Positions 17,654 to 25,411 of a stretch of 64,000 nucleotides of DNA are shown in pieces. Under the pieces are notes generated by a model. The model did not search any database. It saw only the letters and a list, made by a program, of their open reading frames with translations, and was not told the DNA's origin. Source of the DNA: Microbacterium foliorum (GTDB lineage Bacteria; Actinomycetota; Actinomycetes; Actinomycetales; Microbacteriaceae). The DNA lies in the NCBI RefSeq assembly GCF_003367705.1, contig NZ_CP031425.1, positions 310,001 to 374,000 on the forward strand, given 5' to 3'. Made by a program: the position numbers and the translations under genes. Each line of letters starts with the position of its first letter. The first letter of the stretch is position 1.

Positions 17654-18895
17654 ATGCTCAACCTCATGAGCACACGTATCGACACCGACTGCGTCATCGT
17701 CGGAGGCGGCCCGGCGGGTCTGATGCTCGGGCTGATTCTCGCCCGGGAAGGGCTCGACGTCACGGTCGTCGAGAAGCACGCCGACTTTCTCCGCGACTTC
17801 CGCGGCGACACCATCCACCCCTCGACCCAGCAGCTGCTCGGCGATCTCGGGCTGCTCGATGAGTTCCTCGCCACCGCGCACTCCGACATGGATCGCGTCA
17901 CCCTCAGCTGGCACGGCACCGAGCTCACCCTCGCGGACTTCTCGCACCTGCCCACCCCGCGCCGAGTCATGTCGTTCCTGCCGCAGTGGGACTTCCTCGA
18001 CCTGCTCGCGGAGGCGGCGATCCGGCATCCGGGTTTCCGGCTGCTGCGGTCGACCAGGATCCACGACGTCGTGCGCGAGGCAGGACGGATCGTCGGGGTC
18101 ACCGGGGCCGACGCCGAGGGAGCGATCGAGATCAGGGCTCGGCTCGTCGTCGACGCCTCCGGACGGGATTCGCAGATCCGGGAAGCGGTGGGACTCACCC
18201 CGCGCGGGGTGGCGGCGGCGATGGATGTGCTGTGGTTCCGGTTGCCGAAGGGGCCCGACGAGGCCTATCCCTTCATCCAGGCCGGGGCCGGGATGATCAT
18301 CACCATCGACCGCGGCGATTTCTTCCAGATCGCCCACGTGATCCCGGCGGGCTCCTGGACCGGAACCGACCGGGATGTCGCGCGCATGACGCGTCGGCTC
18401 ATGTCGATCTCGCCCCGCCTCGGCGCCTCGGCGGCGGGACTCCGGACCGACGATGTGCACCTGCTGCGCGTGCGGCTCGAGCGATTGCACCGGTGGTACG
18501 TCGACGGGATGCTGTGCATCGGCGACGCGGCCCACGCGATGTCACCGGCGGGAGGGGTCGGCATCAACCTCGCCATCCAGGACGCCGTGGCCGCAGCCCG
18601 CATCCTCGGACCCGCGCTGGCGCACGGAGGCCGCCCTCGGCGCGCGGATCTCCGCCGCGTCCAGCGCCGCCGCACGTGGCCGACTCTCGTGACCCAGACG
18701 GTGCAGCGCGCACTGCAGGGGCCGCTGCTGTCGACGAGCGATGCGGATGCGCCCCTGCCGCCGGTGCTGCGCGTGCTGAGGCGGCATCCGGCACTGTCGC
18801 GCCTGACGGGCAGGTTCGTCGGGCTCGGTGCTCGCCCCGAGCGGCTGGGCCGACGGGCAGTCAGATCAGACGGCGCAGCGCCTCTTCGAGCGTGA
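17654..18895 (+). CDS. FAD-dependent monooxygenase (p-hydroxybenzoate hydroxylase type)
   Basis: 413 residues. The Rossmann motif G-G-G-P-A-G-L-M-L is at 17-25 and the second FAD motif G-D-A-A-H-A-M-S-P-A-G-G-V-G-I-N-L-A near 295-312; a DG-like segment (V-V-D-A-S-G-R-D-S) lies between. This is the group A flavoprotein hydroxylase family acting on aromatic substrates, including polyketide and antibiotic hydroxylases. A second in-frame ATG at 17666 (MSTRIDTDCV) is an equally good start. The 3' end overlaps the convergent RNase H gene by 35 nt. Substrate unknown; control by the divergent TetR protein is likely. Confidence 0.9.
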   Translation: MLNLMSTRIDTDCVIVGGGPAGLMLGLILAREGLDVTVVEKHADFLRDFRGDTIHPSTQQLLGDLGLLDEFLATAHSDMDRVTLSWHGTELTLADFSHLPTPRRVMSFLPQWDFLDLLAEAAIRHPGFRLLRSTRIHDVVREAGRIVGVTGADAEGAIEIRARLVVDASGRDSQIREAVGLTPRGVAAAMDVLWFRLPKGPDEAYPFIQAGAGMIITIDRGDFFQIAHVIPAGSWTGTDRDVARMTRRLMSISPRLGASAAGLRTDDVHLLRVRLERLHRWYVDGMLCIGDAAHAMSPAGGVGINLAIQDAVAAARILGPALAHGGRPRRADLRRVQRRRTWPTLVTQTVQRALQGPLLSTSDADAPLPPVLRVLRRHPALSRLTGRFVGLGARPERLGRRAVRSDGAAPLRA

Positions 18896-19598
18896 TGCCC
18901 TGCGCCTCGGCGCGGTCGCGCAGGCGCGCATGCTCATCGCTGGACAGGGCCAGCCGCACCTCGATCGGGTCGTCGACGGGCGCGTACAGGCTGTCGAGCA
19001 GGTCGGATGCCTCGGCCCAGAGAGGCTCGCTGACCGTCGTGGTGATGGTCGGCGACACCGCAGGAGCATCGGCATCGCGGGTCGCGGCGGCCGCGATCGG
19101 CGCGGATGCCGCCGCCGCGGCGCCGGCATCGGTCGCCATCGTGAAGCCGGGCCCGCGGCGCGGCTCCTGCTTCGCCTGGTAGGCCTTGGCGGCGGCGTTC
19201 GCGCGCTCGTCGGCCGCCTCGTTGAGCGGGTGGCCGGCGTGGCCCTTGACCCACGAGAACTCGACGTCGCGTCCGAGGATCGCCTCGTCGATGCCCTCGA
19301 GCAGGTCGCGGTTGAGCACGGGACCCCCGTCGGACTTGCGCCAGCCCTTGCGCTTCCACCCCGGCATCCACTTGGTCACCGAATCGATCACGTAGCGACT
19401 GTCGCACTCGATCATCAGCTTCTCGGAGATGCCGGCCGTCGCCTGCAGCAGCTCGAGCACGGCCCGCAGCTCGCCCTGGTTGTTGGTGCCGTGCGGGGAT
19501 CCTCCCGCCGCCCAGTTGGCGTCGTCGATGTACCAGGCCCAGCCGTTGGGGCCGGGATTGCCCAGGGCGGAACCGTCTGCGGCGGCGGTGATCGTCAT
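18861..19598 (-). CDS. rnhA: Ribonuclease HI with C-terminal ribbon-helix-helix-like segment
   Basis: 245 residues. The first about 145 form an RNase HI domain that cuts the RNA strand of RNA-DNA hybrids; the catalytic set is visible as Asp8, Glu43, Asp66 and Asp130, with the K-G-H-A-G-H basic/His loop at 118-123. A disordered Ala-rich linker follows, and the last about 35 residues (I-E-V-R-L-A-L-S-S-D-E-H-A-R-L, then G-I-T-L-E-E-A-L-R-R-L-I) read like a ribbon-helix-helix DNA-binding unit. Bacterial RNase HI is normally about 150-160 residues, so the extension is notable. TACGGT 6 nt before the ATG suggests a leaderless transcript; the GGAGGG between them is too close to serve as a ribosome site. 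Confidence 0.9.
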   Translation of the reverse strand: MTITAAADGSALGNPGPNGWAWYIDDANWAAGGSPHGTNNQGELRAVLELLQATAGISEKLMIECDSRYVIDSVTKWMPGWKRKGWRKSDGGPVLNRDLLEGIDEAILGRDVEFSWVKGHAGHPLNEAADERANAAAKAYQAKQEPRRGPGFTMATDAGAAAAASAPIAAAATRDADAPAVSPTITTTVSEPLWAEASDLLDSLYAPVDDPIEVRLALSSDEHARLRDRAEAQGITLEEALRRLI

Positions 19599-19604
19599 CC
19601 CTCC

Positions 19605-19674
19605 ACCGTAGCCGCGACCGACGACACCGCCCGCTCGTGCTCTGTTCGCGGCCCGCGGGGCCGCGGCATAGTGT
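19605..19674. promoter_or_regulatory. Divergent leaderless -10 boxes for rnhA and the MscS gene
   Basis: On the minus strand TACGGT (19610-19605) ends 6 nt before the rnhA ATG. On the plus strand TAGTGT (19669-19674) ends 6 nt before the MscS ATG at 19681. Both fit the actinobacterial TANNNT -10 rule and predict transcripts beginning at or next to the start codon. No strong -35 boxes are seen. Confidence 0.6.
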
Positions 19675-19680
19675 GGTCGG

Positions 19681-20736
19681 ATGCCTTCCGACTTCACCTG
19701 GGATTCCTGGATCGGCACGGCGGCGGCCCTCGGCATCGCGATCATCGCCGCCGCGGCCGCACTCGTGACGCTGGCGCTGGTCGCCGGCCTGATCGGTCGT
19801 CGAGTGCCGTGGGTGCGTGATCTCGCCCGACGGGTCCGCAACGCGATGATCGTGACGGCGGCGGTGTCGGCGATCTGGATCGCCCTGTCCGTCACCGAGC
19901 CCGCGGCGCAGGACTGGTGGCCGGCCGTCTCGAGACTCTTCCTGATCGCCACGATCCTCACGGGGTCATGGCTCGTCGCCGCCTCCGCCTCGTTCGGCTT
20001 CGAGAGGCTCATCGACCGTGAGGAGAGCGCACTCGTCGGCCCCGAGGCGCGTCGCCGGCGCACCCAGCTGCTCGTGATCCATCGCCTCGTGCTGGTGACG
20101 ATCGCCGTTCTCGCGCTGGGCGCGGTGCTGTTCACGTTCCCCGAGATGCGGGCTGTCGGCACGAGCCTGCTCGCATCCGCCGGAATCGTCAGCATCATCG
20201 CGGGCCTTGCCGCGCAATCCATCCTCGGCAACCTGATCGCCGGCGTGCAGGTCGCGTTCACCGATGCCATCAAGGTCGGCGACGTCGTGGTCATCCAGGG
20301 GGAGTGGGGGCGCATCGGCGAGATCAATCTGTCGTACGTGGTCGTCTACATCTGGGACGAGCGGCGGCTGGTCGTGCCGTGCAGCTACTTCACGACGACG
20401 CCGATCGAGACCTGGACGCGACGATCCGACAAGATCCTCGGCACCGTCTACCTGGATCTCGACTGGCGGGTGCCGATGGACGATCTGCGCGCCGAGTTCG
20501 CACGGGTCGTCGAGGCGTCGCCGGCCTGGGACGGCCGGTCGCTCGACGCGGTGGTCACCGAGGCGCAGGGCGGCTTCGTCACCGTGCGCCTCGTGATGTC
20601 GGCGAAGGACTCGGGTGATCAGTGGGCACTGCGCTGCGAGGTGCGGGAGAAGATGATCGGCTGGCTGCAGAGGGAGCATCCCGAAGCGCTGCCCCGCACA
20701 CGCGTCGACATCGGCGCCGCGCGCGACGCCGACTGA
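19681..20736 (+). CDS. MscS-family mechanosensitive channel
   Basis: 351 residues with hydrophobic segments at about 12-38, 57-75, 84-105, 132-150 and the pore-lining helix near 158-185 (S-L-L-A-S-A-G-I-V-S-I-I-A-G-L-A-A-Q-S-I-L-G-N-L-I-A-G). This is followed by the MscS beta domain (I-K-V-G-D-V-V-V-I, G-R-I-G-E-I) and an alpha/beta cytoplasmic cage. It would open on membrane tension to release solutes after osmotic downshift. It is longer than E. coli MscS (286 aa) because of extra N-terminal helices. Monocistronic by spacing. Confidence 0.92.
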   Translation: MPSDFTWDSWIGTAAALGIAIIAAAAALVTLALVAGLIGRRVPWVRDLARRVRNAMIVTAAVSAIWIALSVTEPAAQDWWPAVSRLFLIATILTGSWLVAASASFGFERLIDREESALVGPEARRRRTQLLVIHRLVLVTIAVLALGAVLFTFPEMRAVGTSLLASAGIVSIIAGLAAQSILGNLIAGVQVAFTDAIKVGDVVVIQGEWGRIGEINLSYVVVYIWDERRLVVPCSYFTTTPIETWTRRSDKILGTVYLDLDWRVPMDDLRAEFARVVEASPAWDGRSLDAVVTEAQGGFVTVRLVMSAKDSGDQWALRCEVREKMIGWLQREHPEALPRTRVDIGAARDAD

Positions 20737-20758
20737 CTCCGCGTGCGGGCGGGCTGAC

Positions 20759-21061
20759 TCAGTCCTGGTCGGGTTCGGGCTCGTCTTCGGGCTCATCTTC
20801 GGGCTCGGGCTCGTCCTCGGGCTCGGGTTCGGGCTCGGGCTCGGGCTCGCGGTTCTCGATGGAGGAGGCCGTAGGAGCCGGGGGCGCGAGGGGGAACGCG
20901 ACCGAGCTCACGGAGGCGTCGGGTCCCAGCCCCAGACCGATCGACAGCGGGTCGACGGTCGGAGCCTCGTGCAGCACCTCGGACTCCGGGCGCTCGAGAG
21001 GCTCAGAGGGCAGGGCCCACTCGTTCTCCTGCTCTTCGGGGCGTTGCTGGAAAAGTCCCAT
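20759..21061 (-). CDS. Small acidic protein with Glu-Pro/Glu-Asp repeat tail
   Basis: 100 residues, start chosen at ATG 21061 (MGLFQQRPEEQE); two upstream in-frame ATGs are possible. The N-terminal half is polar, with L-P-S-E-P-L-E-R. The last 30 residues are low-complexity E-P and E-D dipeptides encoded by a GGGCTC-type DNA repeat on the plus strand (20765-20850). No signal peptide, no recognised domain. Strong acidity suggests an unstructured binding tail. Function unknown. It ends 22 nt from the convergent MscS gene. Confidence 0.7.
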   Translation of the reverse strand: MGLFQQRPEEQENEWALPSEPLERPESEVLHEAPTVDPLSIGLGLGPDASVSSVAFPLAPPAPTASSIENREPEPEPEPEPEDEPEPEDEPEDEPEPDQD

Positions 21062-21133
21062 GTGCCCCATTCTGACCCCGAGTCGCGGTGCGACGCCGAG
21101 ATTCACATCGGATTGCCCGGATGGGTGGATGCG

Positions 21134-21463
21134 TCACACGACGCGACGGAAGGTGAAGTACCCCGCGACATGGCCGTGATTGACGACACCGGTTCCCGTG
21201 CTCAGCATGCGCGCCGAGGTCGTCGCGCCGGACTCCACGAAGGTGTAGCCGGTGTGCTCGAGGCGCCAGCCGATCCGCTCCACCTCGCCGAGGAAGTAGC
21301 CGGCGTGCTCGTCGCTCACGAAGTCGTTCTCAGCGGAGCCCCACGACGACGCCTGGCCGGTGAGGCGGCTGACCTCGGTCTGCAGGTGCAGCAGAGCATC
21401 GCCCCGGTCGTACGCGTCGCGTGAGATCTGCAGCAGGCGTGCGGCCTCTTCGGTCGTCGGCAT
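21134..21463 (-). CDS. Conserved hypothetical protein
   Basis: 109 residues from ATG 21463, chosen because GAAGGGGA lies 7 nt upstream; an ATG 24 nt earlier lacks such a site. The first 40 residues are helical (T-T-E-E-A-A-R-L-L-Q-I-S-R-D-A-Y), the rest is predicted beta-rich. No membrane segment or known motif. It follows the emfourin gene by 72 nt in the same direction and could be the last gene of the protease operon. Confidence 0.7.
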   Translation of the reverse strand: MPTTEEAARLLQISRDAYDRGDALLHLQTEVSRLTGQASSWGSAENDFVSDEHAGYFLGEVERIGWRLEHTGYTFVESGATTSARMLSTGTGVVNHGHVAGYFTFRRVV

Positions 21464-21535
21464 GGAGTCCCCTTCGTGTCGATTCATGATTCGCCGTCGC
21501 GGCGTGTGGCCGCTGTCGACGCGTACCTCGTGGCC

Positions 21536-21847
21536 TCATCCGGATGCGGCGCGCACGGCATCGACGAGCTCCCGCCACGGCCCGTCGAGCTGCGAGTCGG
21601 AGAGTTCGCGCTCGCGCTCGCGTTCGTCTGAGGGCGTGCGCGCGCGGATCAGCCAGACGAAGCGGTCGGCTCCCGCCGTGGCGTCGTCGTCGGCATCCCA
21701 GGGACAGCTCTCGATCATCGCGATCCAGTCGTGGGCGTCGGGGGGATCGGGTTGGACCCGCCACTGCCGCCGCATGCCGGCGATGCCTCCCGTGCGCACG
21801 ACTGCGACCACGACCTGCGCGTCAGTCGGTGGAGGGGACTCGCTCAT
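21536..21847 (-). CDS. Emfourin-like protease inhibitor
   Basis: 103 residues. The segment V-R-T-G-G-I-A-G-M-R-R-Q-W-R-V, followed by W-I-A-M-I-E-S-C-P-W-D and A-D-R-F-V-W-L-I, matches emfourin-type inhibitors of protealysin-like M4 peptidases. It directly follows the peptidase gene and overlaps its 3' end by 26 nt, so both proteins are made together; in this family the inhibitor holds the intracellular protease in check. ATG 21847 is preferred (GGAG 9 nt upstream) over ATG 21853. Confidence 0.85.
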   Translation of the reverse strand: MSESPPPTDAQVVVAVVRTGGIAGMRRQWRVQPDPPDAHDWIAMIESCPWDADDDATAGADRFVWLIRARTPSDERERERELSDSQLDGPWRELVDAVRAASG

Positions 21848-22886
21848 CTGCATAGACTCCCACGGTCGTCCACGCGCGTCGAGCGGCGGCACCCGTGGCG
21901 TCGTCGATCGCGGATGCCGCGGCCACCGTCGCATCGGCGAACTCGGTGAAGGTCGCGGTGCTCGAGAGCCCCCCGGTGAGCGCCCGGTACCAGACGGTGC
22001 CTGCCGCCTCCCAGGCGTTGCCGCCGAGGTCGATCGCGAACAGGGCGAAGGCGCGGTTCGGGATGCCGGAGTTGATGTGCACCCCTCCGTTGTCTTCGGT
22101 CGTGCGCACGAACCCGCTCATGTGATCGGGCTGCGGATCTTTGCCGAGCTCGTCGTCGTCATAGGCGGTGCCCGGCGCGATCATCGATCGCAGAGCGCTG
22201 CCCTGAACGGCGTCCGTGAAGATCTCGGCGCCGATGAGCCACGTCGCCTCACCCGCGCTCTGCTCCAGGAGGAACTGCTCGGTCAGGGCGCCGAAGACGT
22301 CGGCGATCGACTCGTTCAGCGCGCCGGGCTGGCCCTGGTACTCGAGGTTCGCGGTGTACTGCACCACGCCGTGCGCGAGCTCGTGCCCGATGACGGTGGT
22401 CGAGGCGGTGAAGCCCACGAACACCTCGCCGTCGCCGTCGCCGAAGACCATGCGCTCGCCGTCCCAGAAGGCGTTGTCGTAATCGGTGCCGTAGTGCACC
22501 GTGGCATCGAGCGGAGCCCCGGCGTCGTTCAGCGAGTTGCGGCCGAAGGCCGAGAGCAGCATCTCGAACGTGGCGCCGAGTCCGTCGAACGCCTCGTTGA
22601 CGGAGGCGTCGGCGACGGGTTCGTCGTCTTCACCGCGCACGATCGCACCGGGGAGCGTCTGCGTGTTGCCCGCGTCGCTGATCGTGCGGTTCGGGGCATC
22701 GGAGAGCTCGGCGACCAGGTCGCCGTTCTCGTCGATCGACAGATCGATGCGGGCGCGGAACGGGGGTCTGCCCGCCGTCAGCGTCTGCCTCGCGGCGGCG
22801 GCGGCACGGGGATAGCGGCCCGACTCGGCCAGACGTGCGAGCAGGTAGGACGGGACGACTCCGGGGCATGCGATGTGGCTGCTCAT
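21822..22886 (-). CDS. Protealysin-like M4 metallopeptidase precursor
   Basis: 354 residues. The zinc site H-E-L-A-H is at 168-172, the third ligand Glu192 lies in G-A-L-N-E-S-I-A-D, and the transition-state His270 in D-N-G-G-V-H-I-N-S-G, as in thermolysin. No signal peptide; the N-terminus carries a short pro-segment with C-P-G-V-V-P-S-Y-L-L-A-R-L-A, the protealysin pattern (usually P-P-Y/L). Removal of this propeptide by self-cleavage would activate it. Such enzymes are about 340 residues and lack the long thermolysin propeptide. The next gene encodes its inhibitor. Confidence 0.93.
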   Translation of the reverse strand: MSSHIACPGVVPSYLLARLAESGRYPRAAAAARQTLTAGRPPFRARIDLSIDENGDLVAELSDAPNRTISDAGNTQTLPGAIVRGEDDEPVADASVNEAFDGLGATFEMLLSAFGRNSLNDAGAPLDATVHYGTDYDNAFWDGERMVFGDGDGEVFVGFTASTTVIGHELAHGVVQYTANLEYQGQPGALNESIADVFGALTEQFLLEQSAGEATWLIGAEIFTDAVQGSALRSMIAPGTAYDDDELGKDPQPDHMSGFVRTTEDNGGVHINSGIPNRAFALFAIDLGGNAWEAAGTVWYRALTGGLSSTATFTEFADATVAAASAIDDATGAAARRAWTTVGVYADERVPSTD

Positions 22887-23061
22887 GGTCAGACCCTACG
22901 CCGGGGGACCGACGTTCGCGCGGGCATCCCGGGCCTTCCGCCGAAGTCGACCCACGCGTGCGTCGGCAGGTCGAATGCGCCTGCGGCGGCCGCATTCCCG
23001 GCATCCGGCCGCGGCGGGCGCCGTTCACCGCACGCCACGGCCGCACAGTCTCGGCAGCGCC
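22887..23061. other. Gene-free stretch upstream of the protease
   Basis: The divergent gap between the protease and the SDR gene is 341 nt in all. This left part shows no gene, promoter consensus or repeat that I could support; the right part holds an inverted-repeat element. Confidence 0.4.
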
Positions 23062-23163
23062 CCGTTCAGGACTCAGCACGCCCGGGCAGGTCCGGCCTCG
23101 CCGACCCCGCCGATCCGCAGTGTTGGCAGGCGAGCCTGAGCATCCATGCTGAGTCCTGAACGG
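23062..23163. repeat. Inverted-repeat element, copy A
   Basis: Perfect 17-bp terminal inverted repeats, CCGTTCAGGACTCAGCA (23062-23078) and its complement (23147-23163), enclose 68 bp with no reading frame. Related elements with the same end sequence (CGTTC....TCAGCA) lie at 39494-39580 and 41333-41420, all between genes. Confidence 0.75.
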
Positions 23164-23214
23164 CGACCGGCCGAGCCGCCGCGGGCTCCCAGGAACGGAC
23201 CCCGGGATCTCGCG

Positions 23215-23220
23215 TAAAAT
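23215..23220 (+). promoter_or_regulatory. -10 box of the SDR gene (leaderless)
   Basis: TAAAAT ends 7 nt before the ATG at 23228, so transcription should start at or beside the start codon. No ribosome-binding site is present. Confidence 0.55.
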
Positions 23221-23227
23221 CAGCACA

Positions 23228-24745
23228 ATGACCGACGCACCCGACGCCACCTCCGACCTGGGTGCCGGCATCGACCCCGAAGACCTCGCCACCACGCTGC
23301 GGGTCCTCTCGGAGCTTCACGAGATCGACAACGAGCACCCCGACTTCGTCGCCGTGCGTCACGCGACCGCCGCGATGTTCAAAGCCGTCAAGCGCGTGCG
23401 CCGCAAGGAGATCCGCGACGCCATCGCCGATGCCGACAAGGCCGTCGTCGCCCGCACCGCCACCGGCGCGCCCGACCGCATCGATGACGAGACCCGCGGG
23501 CACGACCTGGCCACCAGCGTCGTCGACGCCCCCATCGCGGGCGAGCTGCTCAAGCCCCGCAACTGCTACATCTGCAAGCAGCCGTACACGGTGGTCGACG
23601 CGTTCTACCACCAGCTCTGCCCCGACTGCGCGCGCTTCAGCCACGGCAAGCGCAACGCGCGCACCGATCTCACCGGCAAGCGAGCGCTGCTCACCGGCGG
23701 GCGCGCCAAGATCGGCATGCACATCGCGCTGCGGCTGCTGCGCGACGGCGCGCACACGACGATCACCACCCGCTTCCCGCGCGACGCCGTGCGCCGGTTC
23801 TCGGCTCTGCCCGACTCGGCCGACTGGCTGCACCGGCTGCGCGTGGTCGGCATCGATCTGCGCGACCCCGCCCAGGTCATCGGACTCGCCGACTCCGTCG
23901 CGGCGCAGGGACCCCTCGACATCCTCATCAACAACGCCGCGCAGACCGTGCGCCGCTCGCCCGGCTCGTACTCCCTGCTGGCGGATGCCGAACTGCAGCC
24001 GCTTCCCGACGGACCGCTGCCCGAGATGGAGACCTTCGGGCACACCGTCGACCCGCATCCTCAGGCGCTGCAGGCCTCTGTCGACTCGCATCCGCTGCTG
24101 TCGGTGGCGGCCCTCGGCGGCACAGTCGCCGAGCAGGGCGGCCAGGCGCTGACCGCCGAGGACCTCGCCCGGCTCGCGATGGCCCCGGGGTCGTCGTCGC
24201 TCGAGAAGCATGCCGACGGCACCGCGATCGACGCCGGCGGACTCGTGCCCGACGTCAACCGCACGAACAGCTGGGTGCAGTCGATCGATCAGGTGGATCC
24301 CCTCGAGATGCTCGAGGTGCAGCTCGCGAACACGACGGCGCCGTTCCTGCTCATCAGCCGGCTGCGTGCGTCGATGGCCGCGTCGTCGGCGCATCGCAAG
24401 TACGTGGTGAACGTCTCGGCCATGGAGGGCCAGTTCTCGCGCCGGTACAAGGGGCCGGGGCATCCGCACACGAACATGGCGAAGGCCGCGCTGAACATGC
24501 TCACGCGCACGAGCGCCGGCGAGATGCTCGAGACCGACGGCATCCTGATGACCGCCGTCGACACGGGCTGGATCACCGACGAGCGCCCGCACTACACGAA
24601 GGTGCGCCTCGCCGAAGAGGGCTTCCATGCTCCGCTCGACCTCGTCGACGGCGCTGCCCGCGTGTACGACCCGATCGTGCGCGGCGAGGCGGGCGACGAC
24701 ATCCACGGCGTCTTCCTGAAGGACTACGAGCCCAGCCCCTGGTGA
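23228..24745 (+). CDS. SDR-fold oxidoreductase with N-terminal zinc ribbon
   Basis: 505 residues. The first 150 are helical with a four-cysteine cluster, Cys113-x2-Cys116 and Cys131-x2-Cys134, that looks like a zinc ribbon. A Rossmann fold follows, with the dinucleotide motif G-G-R-A-K-I-G at 157-163, the N-N-A-A motif near 235, and catalytic-region Ser397. The canonical Tyr-x-x-x-Lys reads Thr415-Asn-Met-Ala-Lys419, so the usual catalytic Tyr is absent. Classical SDRs have about 250 residues; this long form is found in actinobacteria and its reaction is unknown. Leaderless promoter at 23215. Confidence 0.85.
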   Translation: MTDAPDATSDLGAGIDPEDLATTLRVLSELHEIDNEHPDFVAVRHATAAMFKAVKRVRRKEIRDAIADADKAVVARTATGAPDRIDDETRGHDLATSVVDAPIAGELLKPRNCYICKQPYTVVDAFYHQLCPDCARFSHGKRNARTDLTGKRALLTGGRAKIGMHIALRLLRDGAHTTITTRFPRDAVRRFSALPDSADWLHRLRVVGIDLRDPAQVIGLADSVAAQGPLDILINNAAQTVRRSPGSYSLLADAELQPLPDGPLPEMETFGHTVDPHPQALQASVDSHPLLSVAALGGTVAEQGGQALTAEDLARLAMAPGSSSLEKHADGTAIDAGGLVPDVNRTNSWVQSIDQVDPLEMLEVQLANTTAPFLLISRLRASMAASSAHRKYVVNVSAMEGQFSRRYKGPGHPHTNMAKAALNMLTRTSAGEMLETDGILMTAVDTGWITDERPHYTKVRLAEEGFHAPLDLVDGAARVYDPIVRGEAGDDIHGVFLKDYEPSPW

Positions 24746-24747
24746 AC

Positions 24748-24834
24748 GCGGCCGTGTGGAAGCGGCCGTGTGAAAGCGGCCGTCTGGCTGACGAATCCCC
24801 GGATGGCTGACTGAACGGGTCGCATCGGTCAGCC
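24748..24834. repeat. Short tandem repeat and hairpin between convergent genes
   Basis: GCGGCCGTGTG recurs three times every 14 nt (24748, 24762, 24776, the last varied). A GGCTGAC / GTCAGCC inverted repeat (24805-24811, 24828-24834) follows and could terminate both the SDR gene and the opposing 24848 gene. Confidence 0.5.
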
Positions 24835-24847
24835 GGGCGGGAATCGG

Positions 24848-25375
24848 TCAGCCGGGCGGGGGCTCGGTGCGCGCGACCCACGGGCGCCGTGCCTGCACGA
24901 CCGCCACGACTGCGCCGGCGATCACCAGGAGGATGCCGGGGACGGCCAGCAGCACCGCGCCGACGACCGTGAAGAACGACACCACCGGTCCGACGGTGAA
25001 CCGCCCGTCGGCGAGCGGGCCGTCGCACGTGATCGTGCCGGGGGAGGCGACGCCCAGCGAGAAGCTGCCCTGCGCATCCCAGGCTTCGGGGACCGCGATC
25101 GCCTGCTGCAGCATGTCCGGCCTCAGCATCAGCTCGCCGCCGCCGGGTAACGTGCCGGTGCACTCGATGTCGCTCCACCGGTCCGACGGGGTCACGTAGA
25201 TCGCATGATCGCCCTCGGTGAGGTCGACCGTGAGTTCGTCGCCGAAGGCGACGGGCGGCGCGAGGCGGAAACCGGGGCTGAACGCGAGCGCGGCAGCGCC
25301 GACGAGAACCAGAGCGCCGATCACCATCAGGATCCACCAGGCGCGGCGCGGTCGTCGTGCCTGAGTGCTGGTCAT
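24848..25375 (-). CDS. Membrane protein of unknown function, two transmembrane helices
   Basis: 175 residues: basic N-terminus (RRPRR), helix at about 13-32, an exposed domain of about 90 residues rich in strands with two cysteines (Cys72 region and I-T-C-D), then a second helix near 135-160 and a short basic cytoplasmic tail. The two cysteines could form a disulphide outside the membrane. No family recognised. It follows the HxlR gene by 36 nt on the same strand and could be co-transcribed with it. Confidence 0.75.
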   Translation of the reverse strand: MTSTQARRPRRAWWILMVIGALVLVGAAALAFSPGFRLAPPVAFGDELTVDLTEGDHAIYVTPSDRWSDIECTGTLPGGGELMLRPDMLQQAIAVPEAWDAQGSFSLGVASPGTITCDGPLADGRFTVGPVVSFFTVVGAVLLAVPGILLVIAGAVVAVVQARRPWVARTEPPPG

Positions 25376-25411
25376 CGTGCGAGAGGGCGGGTCATCGTGC
25401 CTGAGTGCGGG

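Noticed and set aside
18861..18895. Frameshift at the FAD monooxygenase/RNase H junction
   Set aside because: The 35-nt overlap is between convergent genes that both end normally; no disruption is needed.
23066..24706. 546-codon frame opposite the SDR gene
   Set aside because: Shadow frame; the plus-strand gene has cofactor and zinc motifs and a leaderless promoter.
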